In this document: positions 53,905 to 63,571 of the stretch, piece after piece
How positions within the stretch are numbered: position 1 is the stretch's first letter
How the letters are laid out: the number at the start of each line of letters is the position of its first letter
Assembly (NCBI RefSeq): GCF_032104385.1
Contig: NZ_DAMCHJ010000004.1
Span: forward strand, 1 to 64,000
Direction of reading: 5' to 3'
DNA: 64,000 bases
DNA from: Tissierella sp032104385
Lineage (GTDB): Bacteria; Bacillota; Clostridia; Tissierellales; Tissierellaceae
Position numbers and translations under genes: made by a program
Notes under the pieces: generated by a model
The model's database searches: none
Told to the model about the DNA's origin: nothing
Seen by the model: only the letters and a program-made list of their open reading frames with translations

Positions 53905-54354
53905 ATGTTAAATTATGATTTTGTATTAAAGGAAACTAATGGAACGGATATTTCACTAAAGGATTTTAAGGGAAAAAATGTAGTATTATATTTTTATCCA
54001 AAGGACAATACATCAGGTTGTACTACAGAAGCATTAGAATTTATGGATTTATATGATGAATTTCAAAAGCAAGATACTGTTATAATGGGAATAAGCAGAG
54101 ATAACTTAAAATCCCATGCTAAATTTAGGGACAAGCATAATTTACCATTTTTGCTTCTTAGTGATGAAAATGAAGAGATCCATAATTTATTTAATGTAAT
54201 GAAACTTAAAAAGATGTATGGAAAGGAATATATGGGAGTTGAAAGATCCACCTTTATATTCAATAAAAAGGGAGAGTTAGTAAAAGAGTTTAGAAACGTA
54301 AAAGCAAAGGGACATGCAGAAAAAGTATTAGAATTTATAAAAAATGAAGAATAG
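53905..54354 (+). CDS. bcp: Thiol peroxidase Bcp (PrxQ)
   Basis: 149-aa peroxiredoxin that reduces peroxides. The peroxidatic Cys is in YPKDNTSGCTTEALEF. The second cysteine five residues later, used by E. coli Bcp, is absent, so this is a 1-Cys or differently resolved form. ATG 53905 after AGGAGGGTTAAT. Confidence 0.93.
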   Translation: MLNYDFVLKETNGTDISLKDFKGKNVVLYFYPKDNTSGCTTEALEFMDLYDEFQKQDTVIMGISRDNLKSHAKFRDKHNLPFLLLSDENEEIHNLFNVMKLKKMYGKEYMGVERSTFIFNKKGELVKEFRNVKAKGHAEKVLEFIKNEE

Positions 54355-54398
54355 AATATTTTTTATATCCAGTTTGAGAAAAATATTATGATTATCTT

Positions 54399-54431
54399 AT
54401 AAACCTTAGCTTTAGGCTAAGGTTTATATTA
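54399..54431 (+). terminator. Terminator after bcp
   Basis: ATAAACCTTAGC / GCTAAGGTTTAT, 12-bp stem with 5-nt loop, followed by ATTATATTTG. Confidence 0.65.
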
Positions 54432-54648
54432 TATTTGTACGTAAATTATTTTACTATAATTTCTTGTTAATATTTAAGTATTATGGAAAGTAAGTATAAT
54501 TAATATAATAGTCGATTTAATCACATATAAATTACAATATACTTAATAAGATAATTGAGTTATTACTTTCATTAAATTACCTAGTATTTAAAATCATTAA
54601 AATATGCAAAATAATAAAGAATAAAAATTTCATATAGAGGTGAGTGTT

Positions 54649-54762
54649 TTGGAAAAAGGTCCACTAAATTCAGTGGAAAAGATATTTGCTGCTGGTACAG
54701 TAGGTGGGATGATGACTAAAAAGCTAGTTGAGATAGGACAAAAACAACTAATAGGTAAATAA
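54649..54762 (+). CDS. 37-aa peptide upstream of tlp
   Basis: Short gene from a TTG behind GAGGTGAGTGTTT. The product MEKGPLNSVEKIFAAGTVGG... ends MMTKKLVEIGQKQLIGK and is mildly amphipathic. No family recognised; the ribosome site and the nearby spore gene suggest a small spore or regulatory peptide. Confidence 0.45.
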   Translation: MEKGPLNSVEKIFAAGTVGGMMTKKLVEIGQKQLIGK

Positions 54763-54821
54763 CTGGGTTGTAGCATTTACCAAATCAAAAATAAATTAAT
54801 GAAAGTAAGGAGATGAAAATT

Positions 54822-55055
54822 ATGAATAATAAACCAAAACCAGATGATAGAAGAGATAATGTTGAAAAAATACAATTTAATATTGATAACACTATTAAAA
54901 ACTACAATCTTGCAGAAGAAATGATTGCAGAAACAGATGACCAAAATATGAAAAAAGCTTTAATGGAGAAAAACAAAAGAAGAGAAGAATCTCTAAAAGG
55001 AATGAAAGAAGAAATTAGAGATGAAGCAATAGCAAGAGAAAATAATTACAAGTAA
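54822..55055 (+). CDS. tlp: Small acid-soluble spore protein Tlp
   Basis: 77-aa spore core protein. The start NNKPKPDDRRDNVEKIQFNIDNTIKN and the segment LMEKNKRREESLKGMKEEIRDEA are typical of Tlp. Expected to be made in the forespore. The ATG at 54822 is preferred because the upstream ATG at 54813 lies within the ribosome site AAGGAG. Confidence 0.92.
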   Translation: MNNKPKPDDRRDNVEKIQFNIDNTIKNYNLAEEMIAETDDQNMKKALMEKNKRREESLKGMKEEIRDEAIARENNYK

Positions 55056-55067
55056 ATAAACTATAAT

Positions 55068-55107
55068 AAAAACAAGGTATATATTAATAAATGTACCTTG
55101 TTTTTAT
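55068..55107. terminator. Bidirectional terminator between tlp and the formate/nitrite channel gene
   Basis: AAAAACAAGGTA / TACCTTGTTTTT stem of 12 bp with a 14-nt loop between converging genes. Confidence 0.75.
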
Positions 55108-55110
55108 TTG

Positions 55111-55893
55111 TTAATCATTTTTAGCAGGAAGAATATAGGCAATATAATAGGCAATAGGTATAATTAGTCCACCACCTACAATATTACCTAAGGTTACTGG
55201 GATTAAATTTGAAAACCATATATTAGACCAAGTAATATTAAGTCCGCAGTATTTTCCTAGTGATAAAAAGAACATATTTGCTATACTATGCTCATATCCA
55301 GACAATACAAATAACATTATTGGAAACCATATAGTAAATATTCTAGAAACTATATCTTGTGCCGATGCAGCCATCCAAACAGCAAGACAAACTAATATAT
55401 TACACAATAAACCTCTTATAAAAGCAACTTGAAAGCTTAAAGCTGTTTTAGAACTACCTATATTAAATGTAATGTTTAATATATCTTTGTTTACTAACTG
55501 TGACTTATAGATGAGATAAGCTAAAATTAATGAACCTATAAAGTTTCCTAGATACACTAAAGACCAATTTTTTAACAATCCTTTTATAGATATCTTTCTA
55601 TCCATTAAAGCCATTGTCATTAAATTATTTCCAGTAAAAAGCTCAGAACCAGAAAAAACAACTAACATTAAACCTACAGGAAAAACAGAACTACCTAAAA
55701 ACTTCATTAATCCAATATCTATATTACCTAAGGTTTGCATAATAACAATATTACCAAAAGCTCCAAATCCAATATAAATTCCAGCCATTATTCCAAGAGT
55801 TATTAATCGAGTTACGGATAAACTAACTTTTGTTTCGGCAGATGCAATTATTGCTTTTGCAACTTCTGATGGCGCAAGAAATCTTTTTTCCAT
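55111..55893 (-). CDS. Formate/nitrite transporter family channel
   Basis: 260-aa FNT channel with six membrane helices. The conserved start APSEVAKAIIASAETK, the loop SGSELFTGNNLMTMALM and the late GYEHSIANMFF (central His) are FNT marks. It could carry formate, nitrite or hydrosulfide; sequence alone does not choose. Divergent from the tetR gene. Confidence 0.92.
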   Translation of the reverse strand: MEKRFLAPSEVAKAIIASAETKVSLSVTRLITLGIMAGIYIGFGAFGNIVIMQTLGNIDIGLMKFLGSSVFPVGLMLVVFSGSELFTGNNLMTMALMDRKISIKGLLKNWSLVYLGNFIGSLILAYLIYKSQLVNKDILNITFNIGSSKTALSFQVAFIRGLLCNILVCLAVWMAASAQDIVSRIFTIWFPIMLFVLSGYEHSIANMFFLSLGKYCGLNITWSNIWFSNLIPVTLGNIVGGGLIIPIAYYIAYILPAKND

Positions 55894-55986
55894 ATATAGT
55901 ACCTACTTTCTGTAATAATAAAACTTATCCAGTATAAGTATTTTTCCACTACAATATAAAATGATACAAGAATAATATTAAAAATA

Positions 55987-56031
55987 TTGACAAAAAAACT
56001 ATACTATTATACTATGTGAGCATAATAGTAT
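55987..56031 (+). promoter_or_regulatory. tetR promoter with overlapping operator
   Basis: TTGACA (55987-55992), 17-bp spacer, TACTAT (56010-56015). An inverted repeat ATACTATTAT (56001-56010) and ATAATAGTAT (56022-56031), 11 bp apart, overlaps the -10 and start point, the place for autorepression by the TetR protein at 56047. Confidence 0.7.
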
Positions 56032-56046
56032 AAAAAGGAGAAATAT

Positions 56047-56625
56047 ATGATTAGTCAAAGTGAATTAAAATATAGCAGAGTAATAAAAAAGGCTGAAGAA
56101 TTGTTTTTAAAGTTGGGTTACAAAGCTACTTCTATGGATCAGATTGCTGAGGAATCAGGAGTTAGCAAGATGACTATATATAAGTATTTTCCTTCGAAAG
56201 AAGAGCTTTTCATACAGATTATATTATCTATTATGGATAGGTATTTTAAGGATATAAAAAATGAAATAGACAAAATAGAAGGCACATTAGATAGGATAGA
56301 TTTTTTATTAAATTTTGGCATGGAACATTCCAAACAATATTCTATGGCACTTTACAAGGATATTTTTGATAATCCATACATTTATGAAAAGCTTATGGAA
56401 GAAAAAAAGAGAATGGCCAAGATTATATTTGAGGATATTGTAAGAGAAGGAGTTAATAAAGGAGAAATAAGAAATATAGATGAGGCTTTTATAGCAAATA
56501 TATTGATTGCACTAATAAAAGGAATAGATAAAGAGGTATTTGATGATATAAATAGTAATGAGGAGCTAGAAGATTTTACAGAAAAACTTTATGACTTTCT
56601 AAAGTATGGACTTTTAGGAAGATGA
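56047..56625 (+). CDS. TetR-family transcriptional regulator
   Basis: 192-aa repressor. The N-terminal helix-turn-helix reads RVIKKAEELFLKLGYKATSMDQIAEESGVSKMTIYKYFPSKEELF; the C-terminal ligand domain is of the type found with efflux genes. It is the first gene of a cluster with an ABC ATPase, a permease and a membrane-fusion protein and probably represses them. Confidence 0.93.
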   Translation: MISQSELKYSRVIKKAEELFLKLGYKATSMDQIAEESGVSKMTIYKYFPSKEELFIQIILSIMDRYFKDIKNEIDKIEGTLDRIDFLLNFGMEHSKQYSMALYKDIFDNPYIYEKLMEEKKRMAKIIFEDIVREGVNKGEIRNIDEAFIANILIALIKGIDKEVFDDINSNEELEDFTEKLYDFLKYGLLGR

Positions 56626-56638
56626 GAAGGTGAAGAAT

Positions 56639-57349
56639 ATGGAAGTTAATATTTTATTAAAAATCATGGCTCTCAATAAATTTTATGAAATGGGAGAAGT
56701 GAAAGTAGCCGCTATAAAGAATATAAATCTTGAAATATATAAGGGAGAATTTCTAGTTATCTTGGGACCTAGTGGTTCTGGGAAGAGCACTCTCTTAAAT
56801 ATTTTAGGAGGAATGGACTTACCAACAGAAGGTAAGATATTTATTGATAATGAAGATATTACAAATTATAATGACAAGAAATTAACAGCATATAGGAGAG
56901 AGAAAATAGGTTTTGTATTTCAATTTTATAACTTAATGGCTAATTTAACGGCTAGAGAAAATATAGAATTAGCTACAGAACTTTGCAAGAATGGTTTAAA
57001 TATTGATGATGTATTAAAAAGTGTTGGATTGGAGGATAGGGAAGACCATTTTCCATCACAGATGAGCGGCGGTGAACAACAAAGAGTTGCTATTGCTAGA
57101 GCAGTAGCAAAGAATCCCATGTTATTACTTTGTGATGAACCTACTGGAGCATTAGATTTTGAAACGGGAATTAAGATTTTAAAATTACTAAAGGATATTA
57201 ATAAAAGATATAAAAAAACAGTTATTGTTATAACACACAATACGCCTATAGGACAAATGGCTGATAGAGTGATTAGAATGAGAAGTGGTGAAATAACTGA
57301 TATTAAAAGAAATGATAATCCTATTAATCCAGAAAGGATTGAATGGTAA
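56639..57349 (+). CDS. ABC transporter ATPase (MacB/LolD type)
   Basis: 236-aa ATPase. Walker A GPSGSGKSTLLN, Q-loop FVFQFYNLM, signature MSGGEQQRVAIARAVAKNP, Walker B LLCDEPTGALD and the switch His in VITHN. It belongs to the group that pairs with FtsX-like permeases. The stop overlaps the permease start as TAATG. Confidence 0.94.
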   Translation: MEVNILLKIMALNKFYEMGEVKVAAIKNINLEIYKGEFLVILGPSGSGKSTLLNILGGMDLPTEGKIFIDNEDITNYNDKKLTAYRREKIGFVFQFYNLMANLTARENIELATELCKNGLNIDDVLKSVGLEDREDHFPSQMSGGEQQRVAIARAVAKNPMLLLCDEPTGALDFETGIKILKLLKDINKRYKKTVIVITHNTPIGQMADRVIRMRSGEITDIKRNDNPINPERIEW

Positions 57350-59706
57350 TGAAAAAATTAGATATAAGGTTATTGAGACTAGTGAAGTATAATAGGGGAC
57401 CTTTTATCTCTATTTCCATAATGATTATATTGGCACTGACTATTTATATTTCTTTAAGTATGGTAGCTGATAATCTTAATAGTACAATATTTCATTATTA
57501 TGATGTGACTAATTTTGGGGATATTTTTGTGGAGGTTTCTAAGGTACCTAAGAAAGTTATAAAGGAAATTTCAGCTATAGACGGTATTGAAAAAGTCCAA
57601 GGAAGAATAAGTGCAGACGTACCATTAAGGGTAAAGAATCCTAAGGAAAAGGTTAACGTTAGGATAGTATCTATACCAAATGAAGATTATGTGTTAAATG
57701 ATATATTTTTAATAGATGGTAAAGTTTTAAAAAACAGCCCAAAATCTACAATGGTATTGCAGCAATTCTTTGATGCTAGAAATATGAAGCTAGGTAATAG
57801 GATAGTACCCTATATTAAAGGCAGGGAATATCCTATGGAAATAGTAGGAGTTGTAGGCAGTCCAGAATATATATATTTAATGGAAAATGAACAGGCACTG
57901 CTTCCAGCACCAGAGAAGTTTGGCATATTATATGTTTCTGAAGAGTTTGCACAATCTACCTTAGGCTATCAAGGTACATATAATGAAATAATGATTAAAG
58001 TAGAAGATAATTATATAAATAAGATAGATAGTATTATAGATGAAATAGAAGAAAAATTGGATAAATACATAGTTAAAAAGGTTGTTAAGAGAGAAGGACA
58101 GCTAAGTCATAGTGTAATGATGGAAGAAGTAGAGCAGTTGGAAAATATGGCTGCTTCTATTACATTATTGTTTTTAATAGTTTCTGCAGTAATTATAAAT
58201 ATTATGTTATCTAGAATTGTTAGAAATGATAGAATGTCTATCGGTGTAATGAAAGCATTGGGATATAGTAATTTTAATATATTAATTCATTATGCTAAGT
58301 TTTCAGTATTAATTGGTTTAGTAGGTTCTATTATAGGGGCTGGATTGAGTATACCACTTTCTACCTTCATGACCAGTTTATATATACAATATATGAATAT
58401 TCCTATGTTTAAAATGGAGATAAATTATATATATTTTGCTTATGGTATATTGCTAACAGTTATATTCTGTATATTGTCTGGGATGATTGGAGCTAGAAAT
58501 GTTATAAAAATTTTACCAGCAGATGCTATGAGAGCTGAATCCCCCAAGACAGGTAAACGAATTTGGATAGAAGATATTAAATTTATTTGGAATAGAATGT
58601 CTTTTAGTTGGAAGATGGTAGTCAGAAATATATTTAGAAATAAAAAGAGAGGAATTTTTTTAGTTTTAGGAATTGCTTTAACCTATGGAATTACTATGGT
58701 ACCTATATTTATGATGAATGTATGGGACAATCTATTTGATATACAGTATGGAGAACTTCAAAGAATGGATTATAATATAGATTTTGCTGTTCCTATGAAT
58801 CATAATGCAATAAGGGAGCTGATTCAAGTTGCAGATATAGATTATATAGAGCCAAAGGTGGAAATTCCATTGGAATTAAAGAGAGGATGGTTAAAAAAGA
58901 CAGTTAATATTATTGGACTGAAAAGGGATACAGAATTATATTTTTTTAAAGATATAGATGGAAATGAAATTAAACTGCCAAAAGACGGAATTTTACTTTC
59001 TAAAATAGTAGCTGATAATCTTCATGCAGAGGTAGGTGATAAGATAATAGTAAAAAATCTTATACTTGATAGAGAAGATAAAACCCTTGAAGTTAAAGGT
59101 ATTGTAGAGCAGTATTTAGGAAGCAATGGATATATGGATATAGATGAAATAAATAAATTATTAGAAGAAAAGCAAGTTATAACAGGTGCAATATTGAATT
59201 CTAGTAGTAACTTAGAAGAAAAACTTCAAAATGTTAAAAATATAAGACAGATACAGTCTATTGAAGATATGAAGAATAGTATTTTAGAGTTTATTGATAT
59301 TATTATCTATTCTGTAGGAGTAATGATGATATTTGGCGGGGTTTTAGGCTTTGCTATTGTTTATAATGTAACTATTGTTGGTATTGGAGAAAGAGCTATG
59401 GAATTTTCTTCTTTACGAGTAATGGGTTTTGATAAAAAGGAAATTTATGGATTAGTTACTAAAGAAAATACAATAATGACATTTTGGGGATTATTAGCAG
59501 GTGTTCCATTGGGATATGGAATGTGTAAAGTGCTTGTATTATCTCTCTCTGCAGATATGTATAGTATTCCTCTTATAATAAAGCCTAGCAGTTATATAAT
59601 TACTGCAATTTCTACTATAATTTTTATTGCCTTAGCACAACTTGCTACCATTAGAAAGATTTATCATTTGAATTTTATAGATTCATTAAAGAATAGAATA
59701 TCTTAA
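57349..59706 (+). CDS. FtsX-family ABC permease
   Basis: 785-aa permease with an N-terminal helix (about 18-38), a large extracellular loop, three helices at about 270-400, then a second FtsX repeat with another helix (about 440), loop and three final helices. The doubled arrangement is that of long Gram-positive MacB-like permeases. Works with the ATPase upstream and the MFP downstream. Confidence 0.9.
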   Translation: MKKLDIRLLRLVKYNRGPFISISIMIILALTIYISLSMVADNLNSTIFHYYDVTNFGDIFVEVSKVPKKVIKEISAIDGIEKVQGRISADVPLRVKNPKEKVNVRIVSIPNEDYVLNDIFLIDGKVLKNSPKSTMVLQQFFDARNMKLGNRIVPYIKGREYPMEIVGVVGSPEYIYLMENEQALLPAPEKFGILYVSEEFAQSTLGYQGTYNEIMIKVEDNYINKIDSIIDEIEEKLDKYIVKKVVKREGQLSHSVMMEEVEQLENMAASITLLFLIVSAVIINIMLSRIVRNDRMSIGVMKALGYSNFNILIHYAKFSVLIGLVGSIIGAGLSIPLSTFMTSLYIQYMNIPMFKMEINYIYFAYGILLTVIFCILSGMIGARNVIKILPADAMRAESPKTGKRIWIEDIKFIWNRMSFSWKMVVRNIFRNKKRGIFLVLGIALTYGITMVPIFMMNVWDNLFDIQYGELQRMDYNIDFAVPMNHNAIRELIQVADIDYIEPKVEIPLELKRGWLKKTVNIIGLKRDTELYFFKDIDGNEIKLPKDGILLSKIVADNLHAEVGDKIIVKNLILDREDKTLEVKGIVEQYLGSNGYMDIDEINKLLEEKQVITGAILNSSSNLEEKLQNVKNIRQIQSIEDMKNSILEFIDIIIYSVGVMMIFGGVLGFAIVYNVTIVGIGERAMEFSSLRVMGFDKKEIYGLVTKENTIMTFWGLLAGVPLGYGMCKVLVLSLSADMYSIPLIIKPSSYIITAISTIIFIALAQLATIRKIYHLNFIDSLKNRIS

Positions 59707-59778
59707 GGATAATTAGGGAGTATTTTCAACTGGATATTCTATGTATAATATTAACTATAATTTAAGGATGTGAATAAG

Positions 59779-61008
59779 GTGAAAAAGAAAGTTATTATTG
59801 CTATTATATTTATTATAATCATTGTCACAGTATCCTATATAAAATATGCTAAAAGATTTATAGAAGTAAATACAGCTACAGTAGAAAAAGGAAATATAAC
59901 TAAGTATGTAGAAGAATTAGGAGTAGTAAAGTCTGAAAACCAAGTAAATATATATTCTGCAACTACAGGTATGGTTTCAAAGGTTTTAGTAGATATAGGT
60001 CATAAAGTAAAAAAGGGAGATGTATTAGTAATATTAGATAAAGATGAAATTATAAGGGATATGGAACAATTAAGCAATAAAAGAAAAGCTATATTAGCTG
60101 AATATAATGAAGCAAAAAAACCTATAGATAATAGGGAGATTTCAAAATTAGAGTTAGAAATAGAAGATTTAGAAAAGAAACTTGTGAACCTTAGGAGGAT
60201 ATTAGATAATAAAAAAACTTTATATGATGAAGGGGCTATAAGTTATGAAGAATACCAAGAGGCTTTATTACAGATGGAATCAGAAACTATTAACTTAGAA
60301 AAAGCTAAACTAGACCTAGAGATTATAAAAAAACCTATATCACAAGATATAGTTACTAAATTTGAAACACAATTAAGACAGCTAGATATACAAGAAAAAG
60401 ATTTAGAAAAATCGTATAAAGACTCCAGTATAAATTCTAATATTGATGGAATAGTATTTGGTAAATTTGTTGAAGAAGGCAGCTACATACAACAAGGAAC
60501 TTCTATTATGGATATTGGAAATATAGACAAATTATATATAGAAAGCGATATATTAGTGGAAGATGTGATGGAGGTTTTGGAAGGAGCAAGGGTTCACATA
60601 ACAAATAAAGATTTAAACATAGTTGATTTAGAAGGTATAGTAAAAAAGATACATCCCTATGCTTTTGCTAAAACTTCTGACTTAGGTATTCAGCAAAAGA
60701 GGGTAAAAGTTCATATTGAAATAAATGGTAATGAAAGAGGTCTTAGACCAGGCTATGATTTAGAAGTAAAGATAATTACAGAAAAGGCAAATGATATATT
60801 AATAGTACCTAAAAAAGCATTATTTATCATAGATGGAAAAGATTATGTTTTTATAGATGACAATGGAAAGGCAAAACTGAGAGAGGTAATAACAGGAATA
60901 GAAAGTGATAAAGATGTCCAAATTATACAAGGTTTAAGAGAAGGAGAAATCGTTATACTTTCACCACATAAGGAAATAAGAGAAGGAATTAGAATAAAAG
61001 GTATTTAG
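59779..61008 (+). CDS. Membrane-fusion (HlyD/MacA-like) efflux subunit
   Basis: About 409-aa protein with one N-terminal membrane helix, a split biotinyl-lipoyl domain (YSATTGMVSKVLVDIGHKVKKGDVLVILDKDE), a coiled-coil hairpin (about residues 100-215, with KLELEIEDLEKKLVNL) and beta-barrel parts near the end. It forms an efflux unit with the ABC genes. GTG start at 59779, six bases after AAGGATGTG. Confidence 0.9.
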   Translation: MKKKVIIAIIFIIIIVTVSYIKYAKRFIEVNTATVEKGNITKYVEELGVVKSENQVNIYSATTGMVSKVLVDIGHKVKKGDVLVILDKDEIIRDMEQLSNKRKAILAEYNEAKKPIDNREISKLELEIEDLEKKLVNLRRILDNKKTLYDEGAISYEEYQEALLQMESETINLEKAKLDLEIIKKPISQDIVTKFETQLRQLDIQEKDLEKSYKDSSINSNIDGIVFGKFVEEGSYIQQGTSIMDIGNIDKLYIESDILVEDVMEVLEGARVHITNKDLNIVDLEGIVKKIHPYAFAKTSDLGIQQKRVKVHIEINGNERGLRPGYDLEVKIITEKANDILIVPKKALFIIDGKDYVFIDDNGKAKLREVITGIESDKDVQIIQGLREGEIVILSPHKEIREGIRIKGI

Positions 61009-61109
61009 GTATCTTAGTATAAACTAATTGCAGGAAAAACATTGACCATTATGAAAAATTCTTATATAATCTATTATTGTAAATTTAATTAAATATATAA
61101 TAAATATAG

Positions 61110-61147
61110 AAGCAGATGGGCAGCTTTCAATACCCATTTGCTTTTTT
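61110..61147 (+). terminator. Terminator after the efflux operon
   Basis: AAGCAGATGGG / CCCATTTGCTT stem with one G-T pair, 12-nt loop and T run. It precedes the MATE gene by about 30 bp. Confidence 0.75.
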
Positions 61148-61175
61148 GTGTCAAAAAATAGGAGGAATGACGTAA

Positions 61176-62555
61176 ATGAAAAAGACATCAAAAGACAAGA
61201 AATTTCTTCTTGCAATTCTAACATTAGTTATACCAATAACTTTGCAGAATTTAATTAGTTCATCACTAAATATGGTTGATAATCTAATGATAGGAAGACT
61301 TGGAGAAAGTTCAATTGCAGCTGTAGGTTTAGTTAATCAGTATTTTTTCATATTCATGTTATGTTTAACAGGAATTAACGCAGGAGCAGGGATATTTATG
61401 TCTCAATTTTGGGGTAAGAAAGATATTTTTAATATAAGGAAAATGTTAGGATTAGATATAGTTTTAAGCCTTATAGTTTCAGTCTTATTTTTTATTCCAG
61501 CTTATTTATTTCCCGAAGAGATAATAAAAATATTTACTAAGGATAGTGAAGTTATAAAACTAGGTGTCCAATATATTAGAATTATCTCCGTAACTTTTGT
61601 ACTTACCAGTATTACTCAAACCTATTCCACAGCATTGAGATGTATAGGTATTGCAAGGTTACCAATGTTTGGAAGCTTAATAGGCGTACTAACAAATGCT
61701 TTTTTAAATTTGGTTTTTATATTTGGATACTTTGGATTTCCAGCAATGGGAGTAGCAGGAGCGGCTCTAGCTACAAGTATAGCTAGAGTTATAGAGATGA
61801 TATTTATAGTTATTTGTGCATATAAATCTAATTCTGTTATACCTAGTAAATTAAAAAATATTATAGGATTTGATCGTGAATTTATTAGGATGTATTTTAA
61901 AACATCTTCTTCAGTAATACTCAATGAGTTAATATGGGCTGTAGGTCTATCTGTATATTCAGTAATATATGCAAAAATAGGGATTCGTGAGGTTGCTAGT
62001 ATGCAAATAGCCAGCACTATTAATAATATGTTTATGGTATTTTCCATAGGACTTGCTAATGGAGCTGCGATTATGGTAGGGAATAAAATTGGAGCAGGAG
62101 AAGAGAAATTAGCAATTGATTATGCAATAAAACTAGGTATTTTTGCCCCCATTCTAGGACTTATAACTGGAATGTTATTATGGATTGCATCTCCAGCTGT
62201 TGCAGGATTATTTAAAATTAACAAGGATACATTAGACATTACAATAAAAGTCCTTAGGATTATGGCATTTTTTGCCCCTCTTAGATTTTTCAATGTTCTT
62301 ATGATAGTAGGTGTATTTAGAGGAGGAGGAGATACTATATATTCCATGCTAGTTCAGCTTGGAACTGTTTGGTGTTTTGCCATTCCAGCAGGATTTGTAG
62401 CAGCAGTATATTTTAAACTTCCTTTAGAGCAAGTATTTTTAATAATTTCTTTAGAAGAAGTAGTTAAGATATTTTTTGAAGCTAAACGACTTCAATCTAA
62501 AAAATGGATAAGAAATGTTGTACAAGAATTAGATAATTTTAATATAGCTGCATAA
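61176..62555 (+). CDS. MATE family efflux transporter
   Basis: 459-aa twelve-helix multidrug exporter driven by sodium or protons. The N-terminal PITLQNLISSSLNMVDNLMIGRLGESSIAAVGLVNQYFF and the second-half repeat GLANGAAIMVGNKIGAGEEKLA are MATE signatures. ATG after AGGAGGAATGACGTAA. It lies past the ABC operon terminator but may share physiology. Confidence 0.95.
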   Translation: MKKTSKDKKFLLAILTLVIPITLQNLISSSLNMVDNLMIGRLGESSIAAVGLVNQYFFIFMLCLTGINAGAGIFMSQFWGKKDIFNIRKMLGLDIVLSLIVSVLFFIPAYLFPEEIIKIFTKDSEVIKLGVQYIRIISVTFVLTSITQTYSTALRCIGIARLPMFGSLIGVLTNAFLNLVFIFGYFGFPAMGVAGAALATSIARVIEMIFIVICAYKSNSVIPSKLKNIIGFDREFIRMYFKTSSSVILNELIWAVGLSVYSVIYAKIGIREVASMQIASTINNMFMVFSIGLANGAAIMVGNKIGAGEEKLAIDYAIKLGIFAPILGLITGMLLWIASPAVAGLFKINKDTLDITIKVLRIMAFFAPLRFFNVLMIVGVFRGGGDTIYSMLVQLGTVWCFAIPAGFVAAVYFKLPLEQVFLIISLEEVVKIFFEAKRLQSKKWIRNVVQELDNFNIAA

Positions 62556-62586
62556 TAAAGATACTCCCTTTGGGAGTATCTTTATT
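62554..62586. terminator. Bidirectional terminator after MATE
   Basis: Perfect 15-bp stem (62554-62568 with 62572-62586) around a 3-nt loop, GC core GATACTCCC, between converging genes. Confidence 0.85.
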
Positions 62587-63034
62587 AAACATCATCTTCT
62601 AAGGTTGAAATAGCTTTTGTTAAATCAACTTCTGCATTAGATATGGCTTTCTCTCCACTAATGTTTGGATTCCCTAGATATCCGCCATTATCTTTAAGAA
62701 TATCTCTAGGTTTTTGAGAGTCTTTACCACTTATATTTACGCTAACAACGTAGTTTATATTTGCTATTTCTTCAAAAGAACTCATGCCGCTAACCATAGG
62801 ATTAGCAGCAGCTAAAGGAGAATTTCCATTATCTAAACCATCTGAGCCAGAATTTAAAATTAATTGGGATAGATTTGGTGCAGTACTAGTTCCAGGATTA
62901 TTTGTTTTAACATTTCTATTTCCTATATAATGGTCATTGATATCTACAAAGGCACCACTAAATCCAGCCTCTTCAAGTTCTCTAATAGCATTATTTGCTG
63001 CACTTATTTCTCCAAAATAAGCTTTTATTGTCAT
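62585..63034 (-). CDS. Small stress-protein-like protein (YflT/17M-like N-terminus)
   Basis: 149-aa soluble protein. The first 40 residues (TIKAYFGEISAANNAIRELEEAGFSGAFVDIND) resemble the ferredoxin-like fold of general stress protein 17M. The centre is rich in Gly, Ser and Asn (GSDGLDNGNSPLAAANPMVSGMSSFEE), followed by NYVVSVNISGK. Function unknown; ATG behind GGAGGAATAAAA. Confidence 0.65.
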   Translation of the reverse strand: MTIKAYFGEISAANNAIRELEEAGFSGAFVDINDHYIGNRNVKTNNPGTSTAPNLSQLILNSGSDGLDNGNSPLAAANPMVSGMSSFEEIANINYVVSVNISGKDSQKPRDILKDNGGYLGNPNISGEKAISNAEVDLTKAISTLEDDV

Positions 63035-63180
63035 TTTTATTCCTCCAATCTGAATTATAGTATATATAATTTCCCACTAAATCATATTATTATTACAGTT
63101 ATAAATTACAATAAAGCTAAAAGAAAGCGGAGTATATTATATTATTAATTTGTACAAAATACCTTAGAGGTGATAAATAT

Positions 63181-63438
63181 ATGAAAAAGATTGGTGTGGA
63201 AAAGGGACTAAGAAATGTGGCAGATTATCTAACTAATGAAGGTTATTCTATAGAAATCTTAAGTGAATCTATAGATAATAATATTCCAAAGTTAAGTGGT
63301 CTTGATGCTATTGTAACTGCAGGATATAATACAGATATGTTAGGGATTAGTGATACAGAAACTAAAGCTCCAGTAGTAAATGCAAGAGGATTAACTCCCG
63401 AAGAAGTAAAGGATAGACTAGAGCAACAATTACATTAA
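63181..63438 (+). CDS. UPF0180 (YkuS) family protein
   Basis: 85-aa protein of the YkuS family, matching KIGVEKGLRNVADYLTNEGYSI and the motif VVNARGLTPEEVKDRLEQ. The family is small, soluble and of unknown function. Divergent from the previous gene; ATG after AGAGGTGATAAATAT. Confidence 0.88.
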   Translation: MKKIGVEKGLRNVADYLTNEGYSIEILSESIDNNIPKLSGLDAIVTAGYNTDMLGISDTETKAPVVNARGLTPEEVKDRLEQQLH

Positions 63439-63449
63439 GTCTTCAATAA

Positions 63450-63485
63450 ATTAGCCTGTATAAAAATATTTTTATACAGGCTAAT
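63450..63485 (+). terminator. Terminator after the YkuS-family gene
   Basis: Inverted repeat with 18-base arms (core TTAGCCTGTATAAAAA and its complement), then TTTTTATAGG. Confidence 0.8.
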
Positions 63486-63571
63486 TTTTATAGGTTTATA
63501 AATTAAATTTTATTTGTTATTAAAGGTTTGATATAAGAATATAAGGATGTTATAATAATTTTAATTGAATA

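Noticed and set aside
61622..62047. 141-codon frame opposite the MATE gene
   Set aside because: Antisense shadow of a conserved membrane protein gene.
63098..63120. ATTACA-N7-ATTACA near the YkuS-family gene as a WalR-type site
   Set aside because: Spacing of 7 does not fit the consensus.
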